This document shows, piece by piece, positions 1 to 6,480 of a stretch of 29,887 nt of DNA. Source of the DNA: Thermoleophilia bacterium (lineage in GTDB: Bacteria > Actinomycetota > Thermoleophilia > Gaiellales > SKUG01). The first letter of the stretch is position 1. The number at the start of each line of letters is the position of its first letter. The notes beneath the pieces are model-generated. The model had not been told where the DNA came from and ran no database searches. It saw only the letters and a list, made by a program, of their open reading frames with translations. Location: contig JAGQUL010000144.1 of assembly GCA_020438525.1 (NCBI GenBank), positions 1 to 29,887 of the forward strand, given 5' to 3'. A program made the position numbers and the translations under genes.

Positions 1-21
1 GTTCGATTCCCGCCGCCTCCA
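1..21 (+). tRNA. 3' end of a tRNA or tmRNA gene (cut by window edge)
   Basis: The first bases read as a T loop (TTCGATT), the 3' strand of the T stem (CCCGC), a 3' acceptor strand (CGCCTCC) and discriminator A; no CCA is encoded (CT follows). A strong hairpin follows at 33-60. The rest of the gene lies outside the window, so the anticodon cannot be read. The ending resembles the tRNA-like 3' end of tmRNA (ssrA) as much as an ordinary tRNA; I cannot separate the two. Confidence 0.6.
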
Positions 22-32
22 CTGATCGCTTC

Positions 33-60
33 GGGGAGCTCGACCTTCGGTCGGCTCCCC
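33..60 (+). terminator. Intrinsic terminator of the tRNA/tmRNA gene
   Basis: GGGGAGC (33-39) pairs with GCTCCCC (54-60) and CGACC (41-45) with GGTCG (49-53), giving a 12-bp stem with one bulged T and a tight TTC loop, followed by TTT. It lies 12 nt after the RNA end. Confidence 0.75.
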
Positions 61-593
61 TTTGCGCTTCAGTGGACTGGATTCGCGGGGCGATTCCAGG
101 TGCGACTGCGCCACGCGGCGGCGGGAAGCGCCGTACTCGCTCTGGAGAACTCGCCGTGGTCGCTCGTCATGCTCGAGCAAGCTCGGACATGGCTCGCGTC
201 CACGGCTCAACGTTCTCCCTCGCTCCGTGTGGCTTCCCCGCCGAGGCAGTGGTCGCGAATCCCCGTGCGGTGCCGGCTTGGCATGGGCGACGGTTCGATT
301 CCCGCCGCCTCCACTACGAGAAGCCCCGAACATCGTGGGTTTTCCTTGACTGAATGTCGTGGATGCACCGGTTCGTGCACCGGTGATGGTTGGAAGGTGG
401 CGGCCTTCGGGCGGAGTTGGACCTGGACCTCCCTGAATTCGGATGACACGGTGGATTGAGCAAAACGTGGGAGTTCTTCCCAACGACCCGCGGAAAATCC
501 ACAGCGGAAGCACGTCTCGAGCCTGCCATGATGACGAGGCGCGGCACCGTCCAAGGTGCCGGTGAGCCCTGTCCACCAAGGAGCGTGCACGTC
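61..593. other. Intergenic stretch without a convincing gene
   Basis: Open frames here are short, overlap on both strands and lack ribosome sites. The reverse frame through 293-315 reads VEAAGIEP, a well-known artefact of translating tRNA/tmRNA ends backwards. Besides the 23-bp repeat there is a small direct repeat, GCACCGGT at 365-372 and 377-384 (12-bp period), which contains the palindrome ACCGGT. I see no confident promoter for the gene at 594. Confidence 0.5.
293..315 (+). repeat. Second copy of the tRNA/tmRNA 3' end (att-like direct repeat)
   Basis: These 23 bases are identical to bases 1-23 (TTCGATT loop to GCCTCCACT). The identity may extend further upstream in the first copy, which is cut by the window. 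The bases just 5' of this copy (GACG) do not form the T stem needed to pair with CCCGC, and no credible acceptor 5' strand, D arm or anticodon arm precedes it, so it is not a functional RNA gene. An exact repeat of an RNA 3' end is the usual footprint of site-specific integration. Only about 270 bp separate the copies and they hold no integrase, so it would be a remnant. Confidence 0.7.
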
Positions 594-1394
594 ATGCGAC
601 GAGTTCGAGCCCAGCTGTCGGCGCCGCTGATCATCTCGATCATCTCAATCATCATTGCCACCGCAGGCACTGGGTATGCGGCGATCACGATCACCGGCGC
701 GAACATCCGCGACCGGACGGTCCGGGAGGCGGACCTCGCGACCGGGGCCGTGAACTCCCGGGTGATTCGGACGCGCTCCGTGGCGCTTGCGGACATCTCG
801 CTCAGCGCTCGCAGGGCGTTGGCCGGCAGGCAAGGTCCTGAAGGTGCGGATGGCGCGGCGGGCCCAACCGGGCCGCCGGGTCCTGCCGGCCCGACGGGTC
901 TCACGGGACCGGTAGGTGCGACGGGTGCGACCGGCGCGACGGGACCCGCCGGTCCGACGTTCGGCCTGGCCTTCAACGCGGCATGGACGGAGGCGGTGAG
1001 CCCATGCAGTGCCAAAGCGATCGGCTCGATTCCGATCACCCTCACGTCGACGTCGCGATTGTTGCTCTCCGGCTACTCGACCGTCACCAACGTCGACGCC
1101 ACCAACACCTACAAGGCGGTCTTGAACGTCAACGCCTACGACCTGTCTTCGAACCTGGTTGCGGGCACCGGAACCGGTACCGCTCTCCCGGAAATGGCAC
1201 CGGGCAGGAACGCCCAGCTCGCGTTGTCGAGCGTCGCCTACTCGGGGCTCGGCGGAGTTCCCGAAGCGACCGACCTGCCGGCGGGCTCGTACGTCGTGAA
1301 GCTGGTGGCATCGACCCAGCAGTCGTGCCTTGGAAGTGGCGTTACCTTCGCCAACTCCGGCTTCAGCGTGGTCGTGCTCGGCACGGGAGCCTGA
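594..1394 (+). CDS. Exported collagen-like (Gly-X-Y) protein
   Basis: 266 aa. Start chosen at ATG 594 because AAGGAG (578-583) sits 10 nt upstream; the open frame continues further 5' but without coding character. Residues 10-30 form one hydrophobic segment ending in TGYAA, a signal peptide or membrane anchor after a basic MRRVR start. Residues 31-77 are the '[11 protein letters not shown]...DLATGAV' spacer common in secreted proteins of Thermoleophilia. Residues 78-122 are 15 uninterrupted Gly-X-Y triplets rich in GPT, GPA and GAT. The remaining ~145 residues look like a beta-rich globular domain with two cysteines (PCSA and QSCLG) that could form a disulfide. The family pattern (anchor, collagen stalk, C-terminal head) suggests a trimeric surface or secreted protein. 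Its ligand is unknown. Confidence 0.85.
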   Translation: MRRVRAQLSAPLIISIISIIIATAGTGYAAITITGANIRDRTVREADLATGAVNSRVIRTRSVALADISLSARRALAGRQGPEGADGAAGPTGPPGPAGPTGLTGPVGATGATGATGPAGPTFGLAFNAAWTEAVSPCSAKAIGSIPITLTSTSRLLLSGYSTVTNVDATNTYKAVLNVNAYDLSSNLVAGTGTGTALPEMAPGRNAQLALSSVAYSGLGGVPEATDLPAGSYVVKLVASTQQSCLGSGVTFANSGFSVVVLGTGA

Positions 1395-1508
1395 TTGCGT
1401 TCGCGGGCATGCGTCGGTCCTCGTCGTCCTCGTAGGTGCTCGTGCCGGCTTCCCCGCCGGGGCGGCCGTGTCGAAGTCGCGTCCAGAGCGGTGGCCCCGT
1501 CGTTGTCG

Positions 1509-1514
1509 TACGAT
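1509..1514 (+). promoter_or_regulatory. -10 hexamer TACGAT for a leaderless start at 1521
   Basis: TACGAT is followed by exactly 6 nt and then GTG 1521. The same hexamer and spacing occur before ATG 12229. No recognisable -35 and no Shine-Dalgarno are present. Confidence 0.5.
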
Positions 1515-1520
1515 GCTCCT

Positions 1521-1937
1521 GTGGACGACGGTGGAGATCCGGCATGTTGGACGCATCTGGTGTGCGCGGAGTGCGGTTGCATCCATGACGATGGAATCGC
1601 CTGCTCGAAGCACGCTCGCGTGCCGGTGATACGCGCGGCGGAATCCGGAGCGCGTGGCACTGCGTCGGACGAGCTGAACGCAACGCTCATGACACTGGAA
1701 CCTGATGGCACGCTTGCGGACGCGGCCATCGATCGTGACGTGGCGTGGACGATCGTTCGCGGCAGTGGCACCCTCGTGTTGGCGGCACCTCCAGACGATG
1801 CCTCGCGGCAGCAGCTGAAGCTCGAGCCGGAGATGCTGGTCGTGCTCCCCGCGGGGTCACGTCGCGAACTGGTTGCCGGGGCCTCGGGGATGACGTGGTC
1901 GAGCGTCCATCGTCGGCGCGCACCGCTCGAGCTGTGA
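1521..1937 (+). CDS. Small cupin-like protein with N-terminal Cys/His motif
   Basis: 138 aa from GTG 1521, the start fixed by the TACGAT-N6-GTG arrangement. The N terminus has CAECGC followed by H, C and KH within about 16 residues, a pattern that could bind a metal. Residues ~55-135 contain short beta-type strands (WTIVRGSGTLVL, EMLVVLPAGSRREL) resembling a single small cupin barrel with its 'lower than the sugar' glycine turns, but the metal-binding histidines of classic cupins are not obvious. A role cannot be assigned; binding of a small ligand or sensing is possible. It stands alone between the collagen-like gene and a permease. Confidence 0.6.
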   Translation: MDDGGDPACWTHLVCAECGCIHDDGIACSKHARVPVIRAAESGARGTASDELNATLMTLEPDGTLADAAIDRDVAWTIVRGSGTLVLAAPPDDASRQQLKLEPEMLVVLPAGSRRELVAGASGMTWSSVHRRRAPLEL

Positions 1938-2062
1938 TCACTCAAGCTTCACGGCAACCGAATCGAACGTCACTGTTCGTGCTCGGCCGACGCGTACCGC
2001 GCTCGAGGTCCGTGAGACAGGGTCGCGTCGCCATCGTCTGCAGGGTCTGGGAAGATCCCCGC

Positions 2063-3391
2063 ATGCGCGCACGGTGGCTGCTCACGGTGGGATTTGCGGG
2101 GGCCGTGATGGCCGACCCGGTCTCGAGCGTGGCATACGCGATCGAATCGGCGCTGATCCGGCTCGACGGCGACGCTGCCGCGCTGGGCGTGTCGATGACC
2201 GCGGTAGTGTTCGTGATCGCGCTCGTCGCGATGTCCTACTGGCAGATCGTCGGCCTGTTTCCCGACGGCGGGGGATCGGCAGAAGCTGCGGGTGCCGAGT
2301 TCGGCACGCGCTGGACGTTCCTGCCGCTCGGTGCGCTCGTCGTGGACTTCGTGCTGACGATCGCGATCTCGGTCACCGCGGCGACGAGCGCGCTCGCGTC
2401 GTGGATCCCACGCGTCCACGACTGGTCGATCCCGATCACCTGGGGCCTGCTCGTGGTGGTGGCGCTGCTCGTGGCAAGTGGCGGGCGGGGCCGGCTGCTG
2501 CTCGCGGCGATGACCGTCGCGTTCGTGCTTGCGTCGATCGTGGTGGTGCTCGCCGGGCTACCGCTCGAGGCCGCAGGACAGCCGATCAAGGATGTCGCAC
2601 AGCTTCGTGATTCGGGTTCGGACCTGGTCGGCATCATCGTGGCGATGTCTGCGGCAATGGCGCTCGCGACCGGAATCGAGGCGCCCGCATCCGCGATCGC
2701 CGAGGTCGGACACCTCGATGCCGACGGGCGGCGGCGGCTCGGTCGAACCGCGCTCGTCGCGACGGTCGTGGTGGTGGGCGTGCTGACGCTCGCGCTCACG
2801 CTGCTCGTCGTGCATCAGGGCGCCGGGCTGCCGCCCGACGGGCAGACGCTGCTCGCAGCGACGGTGCGCGACGCGCTCGGCAGCGGAGTGCTGCTCGGCG
2901 GCTTCCAGCTCACCACCGCGCTGCTGCTGCTCGCCGCCGCGGGCTCGTCGCTGCAGGCAGGGCCTGGACTGGCCAAGGCGCTGTCGCGCGCGCACGACGG
3001 CGTCGAGGTTCCGCTGCTTCCACGCTGGTTCGGGCGCTCGACCCGCGACGGCGTTCCCTGGATCGGCGTCGTCGTGTTCTCGGTGGTCGCGGCGGTGCTC
3101 GTGGCGGTCGCGGGTGCGAACGAACAGACGCTCGTCGTCTTCTATGCCGTGGCCGTGTTCGTGGGGTTCGCGTTCGGGATCGCGGCGATGCTTCGCTACA
3201 ACCTGCGTAGTGGTCGTCGCGCGGCCGCATCGCTCAACGCGCTCGGGCTCGTGGCGGTCGTGGGCACGCTCGCGCTCAACGTGTCGCGGATCGACCCGAT
3301 CGCGTCGCTCGCAGCGGCGCTCGTCGTCGCCGCAGTGATCGACGCACGCTGGCGCCGACTCGGCCGACCCGAGATCCATCGGTTGCGCTGA
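2063..3391 (+). CDS. APC-superfamily permease
   Basis: 442 aa with about 11-12 hydrophobic membrane segments spread over the whole length. The N terminus carries 'GFAGAVMADPVSSVAYAIE', which matches the first helix of APC-type transporters (small residues, then a (D/A)P-S-S-x-A-Y-A-x-E signature with the unwound substrate site). Length fits the family (430-480). Start taken at ATG 2063; the frame is open to 1745 but the upstream part is not hydrophobic and overlaps the preceding gene. GAAGAT lies 6 nt before this ATG, a weaker version of the TANNNT-N6 start seen elsewhere. The substrate is probably an amino acid or other small cation, by family only. Its TGA abuts the stop of the convergent gene (TGATCA, 3389-3394). 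Confidence 0.85.
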   Translation: MRARWLLTVGFAGAVMADPVSSVAYAIESALIRLDGDAAALGVSMTAVVFVIALVAMSYWQIVGLFPDGGGSAEAAGAEFGTRWTFLPLGALVVDFVLTIAISVTAATSALASWIPRVHDWSIPITWGLLVVVALLVASGGRGRLLLAAMTVAFVLASIVVVLAGLPLEAAGQPIKDVAQLRDSGSDLVGIIVAMSAAMALATGIEAPASAIAEVGHLDADGRRRLGRTALVATVVVVGVLTLALTLLVVHQGAGLPPDGQTLLAATVRDALGSGVLLGGFQLTTALLLLAAAGSSLQAGPGLAKALSRAHDGVEVPLLPRWFGRSTRDGVPWIGVVVFSVVAAVLVAVAGANEQTLVVFYAVAVFVGFAFGIAAMLRYNLRSGRRAAASLNALGLVAVVGTLALNVSRIDPIASLAAALVVAAVIDARWRRLGRPEIHRLR

Positions 3392-4060
3392 TCACACGCC
3401 GGTGTAGGTCGTGGCGGGCAGCGACCTCTTGATCACGTCGAGCGTCGTCGAGAGCTTTTCCTCGAACGATGCGCGCGCGGGGACCACGATCCGGTTGGGA
3501 TGGTCGCGCCATGCGTCCATGATCCGCTCGTCGATGGCGTGTGCGAGCGCTGCGTCCTCGATGCGAGTGGCGGTCTGTACGTACGAGGCCCCGTCGGTCG
3601 GCGGCTGCAGGTGCACGACCAGGGCGTAGCGTGCGAGCTCGGCGGCACGATCGGTCGCGAACTGCTCCCAGTACTCGTCCTCGCTGCCGGGCCAGTAGGC
3701 GGCCCCGTCGACCGTTCCCCGGTCGCAGAGCGCGGCATGGGAACCATGCTCGTCCTCGACGAGCCGCTCGCCCTCGCGCTGGACGTGGAAGATCGCACGC
3801 TGCGCCGCTGCACGACCGGGAAGCGTCTCGTGTCGAGGGAAGCCACCGGTGAACAGGATCGACGCTGCCTCGGGCACCGCCGCGACGTGACAGCAGAACG
3901 TCACACGAGCCGCCTGCAGCACGGCGGTCTTGCCGGCGCCGGGGCCACCGGTCAGCACGATCAGCTTCGTTGTGGCGTCGGGCGCCGGATCGGCGCAGGT
4001 GCACGAGCACGTGCCGTGTGGCAGGTGTGGTGCGGGAAGTCGTTGGTACAGCGTCGGCAT
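3392..4060 (-). CDS. P-loop NTPase/kinase-like protein (AAA_28, NadR/Ttd14-like)
   Basis: 222 aa. The Walker A motif GGPGAGKT is at residues 38-45, followed by the 'PEAA' helix and, near residue 112, CDRGTVDGAAYWPG, the Walker-B-like DRG strand typical of the AAA_28 group related to the NadR kinase domain. This group binds ATP or GTP and probably phosphorylates a small molecule; no substrate is evident. The first 35 residues are unusual: HGTCSCTCADP, three cysteines in five positions, before the fold begins. Start ATG 4060 is preceded by GGTGGAG. The gene lies 50 bp after the 787-aa gene on the same strand and may be transcribed with it, though nothing shows a functional link. Confidence 0.75.
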   Translation of the reverse strand: MPTLYQRLPAPHLPHGTCSCTCADPAPDATTKLIVLTGGPGAGKTAVLQAARVTFCCHVAAVPEAASILFTGGFPRHETLPGRAAAQRAIFHVQREGERLVEDEHGSHAALCDRGTVDGAAYWPGSEDEYWEQFATDRAAELARYALVVHLQPPTDGASYVQTATRIEDAALAHAIDERIMDAWRDHPNRIVVPARASFEEKLSTTLDVIKRSLPATTYTGV

Positions 4061-4110
4061 GGCTCCACCGGATCCTCGGGTCGCGGTCGGACGCCGACGC
4101 GACGCCGCAG

Positions 4111-6474
4111 CTACCAGGTGAGCAGCTCGTCAGCGACACCGGCGGTCGCGCTCGACGCCGCGTCTGCGGGCATCGCCCGGTAGCCGATCGGATTGTCGCT
4201 CGGCGTGAGGCGTCGGATCATGTCGATGTTCGCCTTGAGGCGACCGAGCTGTGCGTAGTCGGGATGGTTCGAGTAGCCACGGATCTCACCGCGTGGCGTG
4301 TGGCCGTTCAGTCGCTCCAGATTGACCTGCGCCAGTCGCCGTGCATCGCGCCACGCCGGCACGAGCGAGTCGGGCATGTTCGCCGGCGCATGCGGGATCT
4401 CCAGCACGCGCGTCACGAGATCGCGCGCGCTCTTCAGGTTGTTGGCGGGGAACGCACCCGCCGCGGCGTCGATCGCGAGCCGCTCGAACGGCGAGCGCAT
4501 CGAGCGGTACGGATCGATGTCGGCAAGCTCTCGCAGGTCGAAACGGGAGTCGAGCCGACCGCCGTCGAGCGCCGCCCATGCCGCAACGCGGCGCTCGCTG
4601 ATCCACGAGGGGTCGAGATCGTGCACGACGTCGTCGAGCAGCGCTGCGTACGTCGATTGCGCGCTGCCGGGGTCATGGGCGCCGCGGTCGGCTGCGTAGC
4701 GCAGTGAATCGAGTCGCTTCGGATCGATCGGCAGGGCTTCGCCCGGGGCGGCGGGGAGCGCATCGAGCACGGCGCGGACCGTGGTCCAGCCCTCGCGATC
4801 GAGTCCTGCGGGACTGGCTGCGAGCACCTCGCGCAGCAGCGGCACCGGTGCGGTCGAGCCCGACGCGAACCGCAGCTGCATCGCCCATGCGTCGAGCGAC
4901 CGCTGCGTCGCATGACTCGAGCCCCGTCCCACGGCAGATGCGAGAACGTCGATGTCGCCGATGAGGTCCGGCGCCTGGACCGACGGCTCGGGCACGCCGA
5001 GCCGCGTGGGACCGAGCCGAAGCAGCGAGGCCAGACGGCGCCATTCCGCCTGATCGAGCGATGCGGAATCGCGCGAGGCAGCGTCGAGCAGCGCTGCGAA
5101 CTCGGTACGTAGCGACTGCGTGGTCGAGCCCGGCGCGAGACCGATCCGCCAGGCGTCGAGCATGCGCTGCACGGTCGTGGTCGGCACCGCAGCGCCGGTC
5201 GCGGCGCGCATCGCAACCTCGGCGATCGCCTCGCCGTCGTCGATCGTCATCGGTACGCGCAGCACGCCACCTGCCGCATCGGCATCGGCCAGCTCGGCGA
5301 GCAGGCGCCAGTCGTCGCGCGTGAACGCAGCCGCATCGTGCTGGACGAGGTCGTACGCAGCGGCACGCAGCGTCGACGCGTCGCTCCAGCGACCGTCGAG
5401 CCCGGTCGTCCATGCCGAGAGGTACCGCTCGAGCGACGGCGTGCGCGCGCCCGTTCGCAGGTGCTGCCGAAGCACGGTGCCCAGGTCGTCGGTGCCGGGC
5501 AGGTGCCGCGGTCCTTCCAGTCGAAGCGATGCCGCGTCCACGTCGAGCAGGGCAGCCAGCGTTCGCAGGTGCTCGGGGCGACGCTCCGTGCGCGCGCCGT
5601 CGATCGCGTCTCGAAGGGTGGAGCGCATCCGCTCGACATCGTCGGCAGTTCCGTCCACGACGAGCTGCCAGGCGGCAATCGCACGATCCGTCGACGCGTT
5701 CGTCCGAACGCCGCGCGCATGTCGCGTCGCAAGGTCGCCGAGGTCGGGCAGGTCGTCGACCTCGCGGACCGGACCGCGGACCGCGCGGTCGGTGTCGACG
5801 TCCACGATCGCCATGATCCGACGCCAGTCTGCGGGCGAGAGCGCTTCAGGCTCGCGAGCCAGCAGGTCCAGCACGGCGTCGCGTCGGGCAGCGGCCGACG
5901 CGAGCGTCGGATCGTTCGCGACCTGCAGCGCGGCGGCCAGTCGAATCGCCTCGTCTTCGGGGGTGCCGCGGACCGCTCGGTCGATCGCCGCACGACCGTG
6001 TCGCACGAGCTTCGGATCGATGTGCTCGAGGCCCGAGGTGCGTGCGTCGTCGACGAGCGAGCGCAACGACTTCCACTGGTCCGGCGACCAGGTACCGGGA
6101 TCGCCGTGCAGGATCGCAACGGCCCCCGCGTCCCGCCCTGCGAGCGCCGGTCGCCATGCGTCCATGTACCGCGTGATGCCCTCGAGCTGGCCTGCATCAC
6201 CGCGTGCGGCGCGCGGCGCGATCCGGCCGAGCGACCGCACGCCGGGCAGTGCCGTGGGAAGCCGCGAGTCGCCGCCCGTGTGCTCCAGCGCCCCGAGCAC
6301 TGCATCGAGCGTCTGCCATTCGGTTGCGGTCCAGGAAGCTGTGGGAGCATCGACGAGCGACCGTGCGAGCGCGATCACGTCGTGCGACTCGTACGTGGCC
6401 GCAGCACCCGCTGTCGACGTGCGCCCGGCGAGCTCGGCGGCAGCACTGAACACGGATGTCGGGGAGACCGTCAC
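4111..6474 (-). CDS. Large helical protein with ~85-residue tandem repeats, function unknown
   Basis: 787 aa, no signal peptide or membrane segment. I do not recognise the family. It is built from about seven tandem units of 81-89 residues. Each has one tryptophan helix ((S/T/D)xx(E/D/Q)Wxx(L/I)xx(L/I)(L/V)) with W at 53, 134, 217, 389, 478 and 563 (HL at 302-303 in the degenerate fourth unit), and a second helix ending (L/M)(D/S)AW with W at 107, 269, 355, 442 and 530. Between them lies a Pro/Gly-rich stretch, often with a 'DL...A.RG' motif. The last ~150 residues are non-repetitive (DIDPYRSMRSPFERLAID, then NPIGYRAMP). Such alpha-helical repeat solenoids usually act as scaffolds or binding platforms; that is inference. 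ATG 6474 is 6 nt after the stop of the 826-aa gene, so the two are co-transcribed. Confidence 0.8.
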   Translation of the reverse strand: MTVSPTSVFSAAAELAGRTSTAGAAATYESHDVIALARSLVDAPTASWTATEWQTLDAVLGALEHTGGDSRLPTALPGVRSLGRIAPRAARGDAGQLEGITRYMDAWRPALAGRDAGAVAILHGDPGTWSPDQWKSLRSLVDDARTSGLEHIDPKLVRHGRAAIDRAVRGTPEDEAIRLAAALQVANDPTLASAAARRDAVLDLLAREPEALSPADWRRIMAIVDVDTDRAVRGPVREVDDLPDLGDLATRHARGVRTNASTDRAIAAWQLVVDGTADDVERMRSTLRDAIDGARTERRPEHLRTLAALLDVDAASLRLEGPRHLPGTDDLGTVLRQHLRTGARTPSLERYLSAWTTGLDGRWSDASTLRAAAYDLVQHDAAAFTRDDWRLLAELADADAAGGVLRVPMTIDDGEAIAEVAMRAATGAAVPTTTVQRMLDAWRIGLAPGSTTQSLRTEFAALLDAASRDSASLDQAEWRRLASLLRLGPTRLGVPEPSVQAPDLIGDIDVLASAVGRGSSHATQRSLDAWAMQLRFASGSTAPVPLLREVLAASPAGLDREGWTTVRAVLDALPAAPGEALPIDPKRLDSLRYAADRGAHDPGSAQSTYAALLDDVVHDLDPSWISERRVAAWAALDGGRLDSRFDLRELADIDPYRSMRSPFERLAIDAAAGAFPANNLKSARDLVTRVLEIPHAPANMPDSLVPAWRDARRLAQVNLERLNGHTPRGEIRGYSNHPDYAQLGRLKANIDMIRRLTPSDNPIGYRAMPADAASSATAGVADELLTW

Positions 6475-6480
6475 GGGGCG

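Noticed and set aside
242..313. Possible complete tRNA ending at the second repeat copy
   Set aside because: Acceptor pairing is only 5 of 7, the T stem is mismatched, and no D or anticodon arm can be drawn.
207..590. Reverse open frame reading ...VEAAGIEPS...
   Set aside because: The phrase arises from translating a tRNA/tmRNA 3' end backwards; no ribosome site or protein character.
314..1045. Reverse frame rich in GPV/GPA repeats
   Set aside because: Antisense shadow of the collagen-like Gly-X-Y region; the real gene with AAGGAG is on the plus strand.
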